From the NCBI GenBank assembly GCA_027603945.1, contig JADIIU010000042.1:40135-104134 (forward strand): 64,000 nucleotides of DNA. Reading direction: 5' to 3'. This stretch comes from Terramyces sp. JEL0728. Lineage: Eukaryota > Chytridiomycota > Chytridiomycetes > Rhizophydiales > Terramycetaceae. The first letter of the stretch is position 1; each line of letters opens with the position of its first letter. The position numbers and the translations under genes are program-made. The notes under the pieces were generated by a model, which saw only the letters and a program-made list of their open reading frames with translations, made no database searches and was not told where the DNA came from. Positions 12,031 through 22,864 of this stretch are shown in pieces.

Positions 12031-13110
12031 TTAGCGAATCTTACTTAATACTGAAGGCACCGCGACACAAACGGCAATAATTGCCACTATAAGGAATATG
12101 ATAATACACATTTTCTAATTTAAGAGCCGGCTACCTTTCTAGTTTTCTTTTGTGTTTTTACTGCCTTGGTCAAGGCATTCACACCGGCTTCAGTGTCATT
12201 CACGGCGCTGTCTACGTGCACAGCGATCTGGTTGATCATTTCCCCTTGAGCAGCAACCATTACTGCCATATCCATAAAGAGCTGTTGTAGTTCCAAAATG
12301 CTTTTTTCGATTTTGACGACTTCTTTGTGTTTGTTTTGAATATCTTCCAAAGCCCTCTTTGCTTCCTGGCGTTGTCCGGTATTAACAATCTTGGTTAAAT
12401 TGGATTATACCTGTTTGGCAAACATTTGTCCTTGTTCTCCATCTGTCATTTTTTCAATTTCTTCTTTGGTTGCGTTTGGTTTCACTCAAATAAGCTTGTA
12501 AATTACCAATTAATGCTTGCCGTTGCATTCGATCTTTGAATTTGGATTGATACATTTCTTGGATCTTTTTGTACTCGGTCATAACTTCGAGAAAGCTCTT
12601 CATCAATACCCCATGCTGTCGTTAGCCCTCAAATACTTGAGAAGTTCTAATAGAATTGTCTGTTGAAGTAGGATCTTTTTTTTGTAAGGATTTGTTTAAA
12701 GCATCCATTTCTCATGTTAATCCCACATACCTTTGAGCTTGTTTCTGACGTAGGTTGTTTGCTTATTGGCTTTATCCATAGCACTGTCTAACTCTCTTGC
12801 GATTTCTAAACGAATTAAACTATAGTTACCAGCGCTTTCCTTTTCGCTCGTTACATTATTGAGCGTTCTGTCGTGAATAACTCGAATTTCTTCAACTGAT
12901 ATTTTGATAGTGGCAATACTCTCCTTTAAATTTGCAATTTCTTCAAAGAACTGATTCATTGTTGCTGCCGTATTGGTTGGAGATTCAACGGCTTTGTCTT
13001 TTCCCTTCTTTCCCTTTTTCTTTGAAGATTCATCTTCAACGGGCTCTCCGTTTGCAGGCTTGATAGATTAATGAGTATCCTACTTGTAAATCTAGAGTTC
13101 TGTCTCTCAT
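12031..13110 (-). CDS. Syntaxin (Qa-SNARE) B, tandem paralogue
   Basis: Six introns (13059-13083, 12711-12730, 12616-12636, 12485-12506, 12390-12410, 12115-12134; 20-25 nt) leave 316 aa. It starts MRDRTLDLQ, like its neighbour, and has an acidic/basic linker (EDESSKKKGKKGKDK). Habc helices begin at MNQFFEEIANLKESIA. The SNARE helix is IEKSILELQQLFMDMAVMV with AAQGEMINQI, followed by KKTRK and a short anchor (CIIIFLIVAIIAVCVAVP). The two proteins share intron positions at the start exon and before the anchor, so they arose by local duplication older than the 30-kb event. It is 49 bp from the divergent kinesin start. Confidence 0.92.
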
Positions 13111-13159
13111 AGAATCTGTTTTAAGCGCGAAAACTAAAACAAATTCGGACGCGTGGAGA

Positions 13160-15921
13160 ATGTTCAATCGACACAGTAAAGATGGAGGAAAGAGTAAAAC
13201 ACCAAACCCACCGATAAATAATCATTCAAATACAGTTCATGCTCCATCTACAACTCCAATTCCTCAAAAAAATACAAAAGCAGATAATGTACTTTCATGT
13301 TAACTCTTCTAGACTGCAAATGTCGCTCCTAATGATTCGCAGATATCATTCGAAGCTAGCGACGCGGAACAAATGAAAGTTCTAGTAAGGTAACCTAAAG
13401 TAAACAGTCAGGGTTCGTCCTTTGAATGAAATGGAGAAACACCATCGCATAAACGCAAAACCAGCAGTAAGGGTAAACGATGATGGTAAAACAGTTCAAG
13501 TAAATCATTTGTAATGATAGCTATATAGCCCGGATGGCAAGATCTCTGTCATGTCTTTCAATCGAGTGTTTGATGAAGACAGCGACCAAAAAGTTATGTT
13601 TTCCGAGTCGGGAGTGACAGAGTTGATTCACCAAGCACTAAAAGGGTACGCAACAACGATATTTGCTTTTGGACAGACTGGAAGTGGCAAAACATTTACA
13701 ATAACCGGACCTGATGAAACCACACCAGAAACTGTAGGAATAGTCCCAAGGGCTCTCAGCGGGATGTTTGAAGAAATAAAAAAGCAGAAATCGTCAAAGG
13801 CCATCTCAGATATTAGAATACAGGCGTCTTACCTTGAAATATACAATGAAAATGTTAAAATTATGTTGATAAGTAGGTTCTAGATTTGCTGAATCCTCAG
13901 AATTTTGGATTGCCAGTACGATGGACTGCCGAAAGAGGATTTTTTGTGGAGAGACTATTTGTAGTCGACTGCGATAACCTGGACGACTGCTTGGCTGTTT
14001 TAGAAGAAGGTCCCTTTGTATTAACGCAGGGATACGAAATAGAACCACAGGCAGTCATGATATGAATGAGCATTCGTCAAGGAGTCATAGTTTATTGACA
14101 ATTTATCTCGAAATTAGTGGATTTGACGATACAGACGGCCATGTGCAGCAAAGATATGGGAAAATAAGTTTTGTAGATTTAGCTGGAAGTGAAAGGGTTA
14201 AGGAATCAAAACCCACACTTGACACATTTAATGAAGCCCTGAGCATCAATAAATCCCTGCTTACGCTGGGAAAGTGCATATCTGCATTGGCGGATCCAAA
14301 AAAGACTGGTGGACATGTGCCATTCAGAGACTCTAAACTCACTAAACTTCTATCGGACTCTTTGGGTGGAAAAGGCTCGGCACTTATGATATCTTGTATT
14401 TCGCCATCGCTAACGAATTTTAACGAAACTCTAAAAACACTGCGATATGCTCAACAAGCGAGAAAGATTACCAACAAGCCTTCAATTCAACTCGACCCAC
14501 AAGAGGAATTGTTGGTAAATCTTAAAAAGGAGATAAAGGGATTAAAACAAGAAAATCAGAAGCTACGCCAGCTTTTAGAAGGAGAGCCGCAGTTTTCTAC
14601 AATACTGCATAAAATTATCAAAGAATCAGAGGAAAATTCAAACCTATACAAAAGCCGGCCGCCTTCGCCATTTTATTCCAGAAAGTCAACCCATCCCGAA
14701 AAGATAAACCCAGAAATAAGACTCAAAGACGTAAAGAAGTTACAAGAAAGGAATTCAAGAAGTGCCAAAACGGACAATCGGGTAGTTCATGAGCAAAAAT
14801 TCAATCAGTCGTCAAAAGTAAATTCACAAAATAGGACAAGCTCAGTTCGAAGAAACTCTCTAAAACTCCCAAATATTGGGAAAAGAGCTCCCTCAAGACA
14901 AGATGGTGCAAAAACCCCTTCAAAGCAGCGAGTTGATGAAATGAGGAAATCTTTTGCGCCAGCAGGTTATCCAGTAATCAAACCTTCCGCAAGACACACT
15001 AGAACCAAGACTGACGAGCCGGAAAGGTAATTCAACGATAACACAGGCCGCACAGAAAGGAATCCAAACCAGTAGTGGACAAATTCCTTTCAGAACAGGG
15101 TAAATCGATTGAACCTTTGCACAAAAAGAAGACTGTCGAGATTAAAACACCTGGAAATGAGCCTGCAACTTCAACTAAAGCACCAAAGACACCATATCCA
15201 AAAGAAAATGCGGGGGGAAATCCAAAGAAACAACGTGGTGTAAATGAAGAGCATATACAGCCAAAATCACCAGAGCCAGCTACTTCAAAGATACAGCCAA
15301 TATTGCCATCTTCAAAATCTAAATCACGAGAGCCATCGAAATCCAAGGCATTAGCTGACGCTACTTTACCAGAACATACAAAGAAAAAAGAGACAGAACC
15401 TTCCAATGCCAAGAACGTTTCGGAAAAAAGTAAATCCACAGAGCCTGCCAAACATAGAGTGACTGATAACCCTAAAACATCTGAATCTGCAAATCCTAAA
15501 AAACTGGCCGAGAAATCAAAATCGCCTGTCGTAGCGGAATCCAATACAAACAAAACAGAACTTGCCAGGAAACCTGGAGCTAAATCCCAGACACCAGGCC
15601 CGAAATCACCAGAACCATCGAAAACAAACAGTGTGAAAAGAAACGCTAAATCACCAGAGCCATCCCAAAAAGAGACCAAACCAGCTGCCCAAAATACTAG
15701 GCAGAAAACAAAAGAAAAAGACTCAAAAATAACCCTACCTACAATATCAAAATCTCCCGAGCCAAATAAATCAAAATCCCCAGATCCCAAAGAGTAAATT
15801 TTTCTAATTTAGAAAAGAGCTTAAATTACCAAAAACAGTAGAAAAAGAAGTAAATAGCCGTCACCAAACATTAAAAGAACTAAAAACCCTGGATAAAGAG
15901 ATAGCAAAGCTAAAAAAGTAG
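13160..15921 (+). CDS. N-terminal-motor kinesin, KIF12-like
   Basis: A microtubule motor of 870 aa after removal of seven introns (13289-13312, 13390-13411, 13500-13520, 13854-13876, 14010-14029, 15027-15046, 15794-15812). A Ser/Pro-rich leader is followed by the motor: VLVRVRPLNE, P-loop FAFGQTGSGKT, YNENVLDLLNP, switch I NEHSSRSHS, switch II FVDLAGSERVKES, and HVPFRDSKLTKLLSDSLGG. LPVRW-x-AERGFFVE and the linker RYAQQARKITNKPSIQ match KIF12. A short coiled coil (EELLVNLKKEIKGLKQENQKL cut to its core, about 450-480) precedes a long disordered tail full of K-S-P-E-P motifs, possible CDK sites. Introns 2 and 4 lie beside alternative AGs. It is convergent with TERT, 19 bp between stops. Confidence 0.92.
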
Positions 15922-15940
15922 TGTAAATAATAGAAACGTT

Positions 15941-18543
15941 TTAATATTTAATCTTCATTATTTCTATAGTCGTTGGATCGTTAATCAGAGATCTGTATTT
16001 TTCTGAATATTTGAAATCTTTTAACAGCTCGTTGGAAATCTGTCTATAGTTTCGTTTTAGAATACGGATATATGCATGCAGCCCCATCCAGTATATTTCT
16101 TTTTTTGCCAGTTTGATTTTTGATCTTGTTTTTACGATTGCATATTGGTAATCGATGCTTTCTAGGATAACCTTTACCATGAAATCCTTGTTGACGGTCA
16201 GGTAATGCAAATAAGAGCCAAATCGCATTGCACATATGATGAACGTTTGGTAAATATTCAGCAGAATTGTTTTGGCAGAGTTTAGCTTGCAATCATAATA
16301 CAGTGAATGGGCCCTGTTTTTCATATTTCTATATTAGCATCCATTACTGCAAGGTTTTGTTTAATAAAACCGTTCCTGGCGCTTTACTTGTATCTACAGA
16401 AAAAGTATACTTTAAATGCAAATCTTGGAATCTAGAGTAATCAGAAAGTACTTCTAGAGTACTGGAATGGACAAGTAGTCCACACCAAGGAAACCAATCA
16501 GAATCAGAATGCTTGAATTCAAATCCATTTTTTGAATGTTTAAAATTCAAAAGTGTTTTTGAAGGATTTACAGTCATTCCATATTCAGCAAACCCACTAT
16601 GCATTAAATTACAAAACTCAATGACCTCTTGCTTATTTTTCGATACAAACAAGAAATCATCAACATATCTCATTAAACCATTCTTGAATTGCTGTAGTTT
16701 TTCATTCTCCATTTTCCCATAAAACAGGCTGCATTAAGAAAAAGTTACTTGCACAGCAAAGTAGATAGAACCGATCCTTGGGGAATTCCTTGATGCTGTC
16801 GATAGCAGCTCCTGCCAATTTTTATTGTATGATTCAGCAAATGGGTAGTCAACAATTCCATTATTTTCTCTTTGGACTCGAATTGGTAATTTACAGCATC
16901 TACAAAAATAGAATCCTTGATATCTGAATTTAAAACAAAGTCATGGAAATCTTTGAAACTATTGGAATCCATTGCTTCTCTCTTGTACTCGATTCTCTTG
17001 TTTATCAAACTGAATTTCCTAATCAAGTACTCTGGTTTCTTGAGGAAGCCTTCAATGATCTCCAATAATAGTCGCTGATTGATTGTGTCAAAACATGCTT
17101 GGATATCAATCTTGCAAAAGTACAGTTTTTCAGGTATATCCGCCAGCGATTTCTTGATTGCCAATAGACGGTTAAAAATATCATTCTTTCCAAAACAGCT
17201 ATTGCCAAAATCTTTGATATTTTCATTCTAAATTAAGTAAAAATACTTTTTCATAATTAAATATGCAAAATGCATTTTTTAGTATCTGGTTTAAACTTGT
17301 CTTGTAATTAAACTTTTGAATGTTCTTTTTACTTTGATTTACAATGATTCTTGCTCCATTTTGTTTTAGCAGCAATCTAACTGAGTGACTGGGTTGATAA
17401 TCACAGCGGGAAAAGTTTGTTAGGCTGTACAATTTGTATTCCATCCTCTTCCAATCCGCGTATTTAATGTAAATGAGTTTATTTTTCAAATAGCTGGTTT
17501 CTGTAACATAATAGTTTGCTTTCAACAAATTGATGACAAAGTGGTCACATAGCCAACTTGTAAAAGCAGAAAATAATTCTTGTTTTTTAATGAAATCAGT
17601 TGGTGCTTGTTTTCCCTCAGTCGACAGCCATTCAATTTCATTGAGTTTGATTCCATCAATAGAAATCCTAGAGATTTGATACCTGGTGGAGTCTATTAGT
17701 CTATTGATTTGCTTGATAATCTTCACCTTGTTTCTCACAGATCCGAAAATACTGGTTGGAAATAATCTTTTCATGACTGAATATACAAATAATTTGGGGT
17801 CATCATTCATTAATTCTTTGTAATTGATCTTTTCATGTCTATTTTCCAATCTGTTTACCAAATCTTTAACTTTTTCAAACCTCTTTTTCTTTTTGATTTT
17901 AAAAATGTTGAAATTAATGTTTGGTTTACAATTGATTTTGCCATTAGAAAAGGTAGGGTTACCATATAGCACCCGTTGCCAATGGACGATGTTTCTTTGG
18001 TTTACTTTATCTGGAGGTGGTTTGTCTATCATCGGTGCAGCCTGATTGATTGGTATCTCCTTGTTTTGTGCAATTCTCTTGTACACATTGGTAAACGCTG
18101 GTCCGCATAATTGAAACACGTTTGTATTAACAGCAACGAAAATAGAGCAATTTAACAGCAGAAAGGTAAGATTATCCTGCCCAATCAAATGATATAATTC
18201 GCTCCATTCCTTGTTTTTCAAAATAGAAACCAGAGTATTCGGAAACCCAATTTCATAATGAATATTCCCAGTGGAGATGATTCCCCCCTTTCCGCACAAA
18301 TTTGAGTATCCTAATTGTAGTATATTATCAGACTTGAGGAGCAGACCAATCACTCTATCGATAACCTATGTTAGTTGCAGCTACAGAGTGGTAATCGTCA
18401 AAGATCATTCTTTCCTGTTCATGAAATTCAACATAGCCAACAATGACATTTGCAAAATATTTATAATAAAGAAAATCAGTGTTGATGTTGAATAATTGCG
18501 TGATTGGTTTTGTGTTTTTGAAATTTCCAGAGATTGTCTCCAT
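15941..18543 (-). CDS. TERT: Telomerase reverse transcriptase
   Basis: Catalytic protein of telomerase, copying the RNA template onto chromosome ends. Introns 18366-18384, 17229-17247, 16729-16748, 16329-16347 (19-20 nt) leave 841 aa. The TEN domain shows the GQ block (LIGQDNLTFLLLNCSIFVA through FQLCGPA, about 110-140). The RNA-binding domain shows KRLFPTSIFGS, IKLNEIEWLS and YYVTETSYLKNKLI (about 250-350). Reverse transcriptase motifs: 2 (GARIIVNQ), A (FCKIDIQACFDTI, Asp about 467), B' (HQGIPQGSVLSTLLC, completed by splicing to NLFYG), C (RYVDDFLFVS, Asp 609/610), D/E (WFPWCGLLV, LEVLSDYSRF). A C-terminal extension follows. All three catalytic aspartates are present. It is short next to human TERT (1132 aa), mainly in the TEN-TRBD linker. 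Confidence 0.95.
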
Positions 18544-18744
18544 TTCTGGACAAAATCATAAATCACTTTTATATCTCAAATATCGTAGCTCATAGCCAAG
18601 GATTGAATCCCTTCACCGTATTCTTATAGCGATCGTCGAGCCACTATTATGCGACCTGCTAAACTTGTGCAACGGACGCAAAAACCTTATACAAAATACT
18701 CTATTGAAAGCAATCCTCCTATCGTTGAAAGACAAATGATTATT
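18544..18744. other. Spacer between TERT and eS24 genes
   Basis: 201 bp separating two minus-strand genes. A plus-strand frame with ATG at 18649 reads about 30 basic residues (MRPAKLVQRTQKPYTK...) but then runs antisense through eS24, so I do not call it a gene. GGATTGAATCC (about 18600) is a perfect 11-bp palindrome and not a tRNA T-arm. The spacer is identical in copy 2. Confidence 0.4.
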
Positions 18745-19160
18745 TTATTTCTTGGATTTTTCATCCTTCTTCCCTTTCTTTGTACCACGGACTTTCTTGT
18801 CACGGTTCTTCTTTTCTTTACGTTGTTTAGAAGAGACAGTCTTCTTTTCTCCAAGACCATGACGGATAAGTCTGTATTTTGGTTCAAACTTCTTTGCTGC
18901 ATCAAGAGTGTCATAAACCAATGCAAATCCAGTTGATTTACCACCACCAAATGCGGTACGGAATCCAAATACAAATACATTCTACATTAAATATCAAATA
19001 CTTCTGATTCAGATTTGTAAAGTTTAGCTAATTTATCACGGAGGTCTGCTTTTGAAACATTTGGACGTCCTGGGTGAATTACATCGATAATCATTTGTCT
19101 GCGTTGCAATAGACGGTTAGTCAAGAATTTGCGAGTGCGAATGGTGACTGAATCAGACAT
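18745..19160 (-). CDS. RPS24: Small ribosomal subunit protein eS24
   Basis: Component of the 40S ribosomal subunit. One 20-nt intron (18983-19002) leaves 131 aa, the usual length. Features: [19 protein letters not shown], the family signature [18 protein letters not shown], and, after the splice, [19 protein letters not shown]. The tail is basic and nucleolar-like ([19 protein letters not shown]). The start at 19160 fits the family; an in-frame ATG upstream at 19208 would add residues not found in eS24. The two copies are identical at the nucleotide level. Confidence 0.95.
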
Positions 19161-19471
19161 GATTGCTGTTTTGAAAAGTAAAGAAAGGGAGCGAGGATTT
19201 TGGTTCAAGAAGTTTTTTTTTCTTGAACGTCAGCCAATCAAATACAAATTCTCCGATCACGTGAAAAATTATATTCTTAAATTGCAGGCATAGTTGCAAA
19301 TTAAGGAGTTTTACTTTGATCGTAACTAAAAATTCGATTATGGATTCATTTAGCGCAATACAATATTTCAGGTACTGGGTATTCATCAAAAGTATCCGCA
19401 AATTGAGTCTTAACGGGACCTGTACAATAAATCGGTATTATGGCTGCTTTAGGGATATTAGCTCGTAACCA
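19161..19471. other. Divergent promoter region between eS24 and ALDH6A1
   Basis: 311 bp between two divergent starts, larger than most spacers here. It contains a nine-T run near 19213-19221, upstream of eS24. A short ATG frame at 19439 (MAALGILARNQ) ends at once and may be an upstream ORF of ALDH6A1. It is identical in both copies. No other element was recognised. Confidence 0.4.
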
Positions 19472-21160
19472 ATGAGGTGGAATGCATGTTACAACGTAGA
19501 TCCTTGTTGGCTAGATAATTGGGTCACAATTGTACTACCAGAAAGCGTGGAACGTCACAAAAGCAGGTGATTTGTTGCGGCAGCGAAGCGGGAAACTCTT
19601 TCTAAATCTCCAAATGTCCACTATTACAAATTTCATCAGCAACGCTCATACTCCGGTCTCTGGAGAAACGTTGCCAGTTCAATCTCCTGGAACAGGCAAA
19701 ACCATTGCCCATGTCCAGTTGTCTACTCAGGATCAAGTAAACAGTGCTGTTGAACAAGCTCACTCTGCTTTCTTGTCTTGGAGGTGATTTTCATTAATAT
19801 AGTAATCGCACTGTAAAGGATCGTGTGCAATATCTCATTAGATTCCACCAGCTGGTAATTAAACACAAGGATGAACTGGCAGATTTGATTGTCCTTGAGC
19901 ACGGAAAAGTATTTAGACTTAATGTAGACCAAAGAAGAAGCCCTTGCTGAAATTGCCAAAGGAAATGAAACCGTAGAATTCGCCATTTCATTACCACAGC
20001 TTATGCTAGGACATACCCTAGAAGTTTCCCGTGGAGTATATTGCCAGGATGTTAGAAGACCTCACGGTGTAGCGGTGTCCATTGTCCCATTTAGTACGTG
20101 ATGTTAATTCAGATTTCCCTTTCATGGTTCCAATGTGGACTCTTCCTATCGCAATTGCTACAGGAAATACATTTATCTTGAAGCCATCGGAGAAGGTGCC
20201 CTTGACTATGAATAAAACAATGGAATTGATCAAGGAGGCTGGATTCCCTGAAGGAGTGGTCAATATTGTAAACGGAACTGCAAACACCGTGCAGTTACTC
20301 TGCGACCATCCTAAAACTAAAGCAGTTACTTTTGTTGGGACCTCTCATGTTGCAGAATTGCTATCTCACCGCTGCAGATTATTAAACAAGAGAATTATTG
20401 CTTTGGGAGGGGCTAAAAACCATTTGGTAGCTTCAAGAGACTGTAATATTGATATGGCTTCATCTGATATCGTTGCTTCGTTTACAGGATGCAGTGGGCA
20501 GCGTTGCATGGCTGCTTCAGTCTTGCTGACTCTGGGAAAACAACCCGAGCTGCTGAATGCGATTGTTCAAAAAGCGAAAGCATTTGTACCTGGACAGGCA
20601 GGCAAAGGTGTAATGGGCCCAGTAATTGATCAAGTATCTAGAGATAAAATCATTGGCTATATCAATGATAGCGAAAAGACTGGTGCCCAAATCCTGCTTG
20701 ATGGTCGTACATGGCTGAAGGATGAAAAATTGGTAGCTACAGGAGGTTTCTGGGTCGGGCCAACCGTAGTTTTGCACAAAAATAAGCAAGATAAAGCTTT
20801 GCATGACGAAATCTTTGGTCCAGTTATCAGTATCTATGAATGTGAAAACCAAGAAGAAGCAATTGCTATGGAAAACGAAAATCCCTATGGAAATGCTGGT
20901 AGTTTTGTTTAACAATAGCATGTATCTATACAAACAGCGGTGCTATTGCTGATTGGTTTACAAAAAGATTCTCGGCTGGAATGATTGGAGTGAATATTGG
21001 TGTCCCTGTTCCAAGAGAGCCATTTTCATTCGGGGGTATCAACAGAAGCAAGTTTGGTGATTTTGACATTACTGGCCATGGCGGCATGGAATTCTTTACT
21101 TCATCGCGAAAGACTACTACCAAGTGGGTCATTCCAAAGGAAGCAAACTGGATGAACTAA
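19472..21160 (+). CDS. ALDH6A1: Methylmalonate-semialdehyde dehydrogenase (acylating)
   Basis: This mitochondrial enzyme converts methylmalonate or malonate semialdehyde to propionyl- or acetyl-CoA in valine and pyrimidine breakdown. Introns 19496-19514, 19784-19802, 19909-19927, 20094-20112 (19 nt each) and 20902-20918 (17 nt) leave 531 aa. The first exon encodes only MRWNACYN. With the next residues it forms a basic presequence (QRSGKLFLNLQMSTITNF) suited to mitochondrial import. Conserved blocks: SIVPFNFPFMVPMW, ILKPSEKVP, SFTGCSGQRCMAAS (catalytic Cys), EIFGPVISIYE, NPYGNAGT completed by the 17-nt intron, and GVNIGVPVPREPFSFGG. The start was chosen because upstream frames are closed. Both copies are identical. 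Confidence 0.93.
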
Positions 21161-21237
21161 TAAATATCTATGCGCAAGCGATACCTGTCCCTAAGTATTG
21201 ATAGCGACTTGACAAATGAGGATGAACATTTTATATA

Positions 21238-22668
21238 TTAATATGTACCAATAACGCCCTTCATCACTTTGTACATCAACGAAGACAACTGATGAGGTTC
21301 GGTTTGATACAATGACATGATAGTGCTCATAGCTCCACAGGTAGCAATTACATCCAAATGAGGGATGGGGATCAAAGCGCCGTTTTGAATCATTAAAGTA
21401 TAAAGAGATTGCAAACCTTTTGGAAGGACATACATTGCTAATTCAGCTCTCTTTGGTTTCTGCTCAATCAAGATTGATAATCCAGTGATAATTCCTAAAT
21501 AATAGAACAGGTATTTTTCAACTTGTTTTGGGAAAAGCCCTCTATGCAAGCACAATCCAGTTTGAAACATGTAAACGTAACTGGCGATGAAACTAGAAGA
21601 TATGGCGGTGGATTTGATTATCCTTGCCAGAGATTGTAGTGGACTAGGTTAGTAATCATTTACTTTTCAATAACGGATTTGAACTTGAAGAGCAGAGTTG
21701 GGACAGCATTCAATGAAAAGTACACTGGTGACATTTCCAAAAAGGTCTTGTACCATACGCCAGCCTGATACTTGACACAGCTATTTTCTCTTGCATGAAT
21801 TGCACTACAAGGCAAATGCGGAGCGATGCCATTGTTTTCCTTGATATATTCAAATAAGCTCTTTGTGTTTTCTGGCGTTGCATGAGTTTTTACCAATGCG
21901 GCTTTTAGCGCTTCAATATTTGCAGGGAAATATCCGGCTTGATTCCCTTTGGTATTTTCCCTGTTCAGCTCTACAATGACTTTTGGGACTCTGCCGTGCT
22001 GAACAATCCAGCTGTAATCTAATTTAATTTAAAACTACATTCTCTAGGGATTGTCTCTGGATGCATCGTATATGCGTACATGATTGAGGCAACCGCGAGT
22101 GAGAATAATAGCGTGTCTCCGTGAGGCATAGAGAATAAGTTGCGCTGTTTAAGAGCGTTCTTTGCTCCTTGAAGAGCTCTCATTGAAAATTGTTGAGCAA
22201 TCGCAACTCTGTTCTCTGGCGATTCAATCAGCACTGCTAACCCAGCAATTGCTCCGGCAAAAGCACCATTGCGCTTTAGATTCTTTTTCGTTTTGAAATG
22301 TAGAATATTTGAAATCAATTTCCAGGTCAGAGAGAAACTAGCAATCATCTTTGCAAAGCGTTGGGTTTCAAATCCCATCGAAGCTTTCAAAGCACTGAAT
22401 ACCGTAGTCCTATGTAAATATTTGTGTACCTTCCGCGAAAGACTGCAATCAATCTAATGATAAAAGATACACCCCCGCGAAGTAGGAAAGCAACAAAGAA
22501 CGATCTTGAAGCTCCTTTGAGCGAATGCTTTATGATTTCCTGGATGTTTTTCCATTCTGGTGGTGTAACTGGGGGTGTTTTTTCTACCAGCTTTATGCTT
22601 TCGTCAGACAGCTGCTTTTCCACCGCTGGTTTATCCTTGCTGTCCTCGTTTCCCAGCTCTTTGGTCAT
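21238..22668 (-). CDS. TMEM135: TMEM135-like membrane protein
   Basis: Three introns (22410-22429, 22019-22035, 21644-21663; 20, 17 and 20 nt) leave 457 aa. The N-terminus is charged. The first membrane-associated block is KGASRSFFVAFLLRGGVSF. Then come NGAFAGAIAGLAVLIE, the paired central segments PHGDTLLFSLAVASIMYAYT and YYLGIITGLSILIE, and a C-terminal repeat of the same pattern (PHLDVIATCGAMSTIMSLY). The duplicated G-x-x-AG-x-x-VLIE units and a Cys-x(n)-Cys middle (HLPCSAIHARENSC) match the TMEM135 family, which sits in peroxisomes and mitochondria and affects organelle division and lipid balance. It is convergent with ALDH6A1, 77 bp apart. Confidence 0.85.
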
Positions 22669-22864
22669 CTAGGAAAAACTGCAAACCACCGTAATTTAAC
22701 TTTGGTGGGCGGGAATGCGGCCAAATACAATGCAAGGTCTGATTTGAAGGATCTCAAGAATTATTCCATTACTCTCGGTAATCCTTCCAACCCGCTCGTC
22801 TTTATCGTAGGATTATTATTATCAAAAAGCCGAATTTGGATTTCATTTATTTGACAGCTCAAAC
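22669..22864. other. Conserved spacer with a plus-strand open frame
   Basis: 196 bp between the minus-strand TMEM135 and cortactin-like genes, unchanged between copies. On the plus strand a frame stays open to 22854 and ends in a hydrophobic stretch (NPSNPLVFIVGLLLSKSRIW). It has no ATG of its own after 22668; the nearest in-frame ATG lies antisense to TMEM135. It could be the last exon of a small membrane protein or chance. I could not place a start. Confidence 0.3.

Noticed and set aside
15032..15790. 252-codon minus-strand frame rich in GSGDF repeats
   Set aside because: It is the antisense of the kinesin K-S-P-E-P tail; the repeats are a by-product of the sense codons.
15941..18543. Retrotransposon or group II intron reverse transcriptase
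   Set aside because: The TEN GQ block, TRBD motifs and WCGLL/VDD order identify telomerase; there is no endonuclease, integrase or terminal repeat.
18590..18650. Possible tRNA T-arm (GGATTGAATCC)
   Set aside because: It is a simple palindrome; no acceptor, D or anticodon arms pair around it, and the invariant T-loop TTC is absent.
18649..18936. 95-codon plus-strand frame starting MRPAKLVQ
   Set aside because: Two thirds of it is antisense to eS24 and its hydrophobicity mirrors the eS24 Lys-rich tail; identity between copies is explained by the identical tract.
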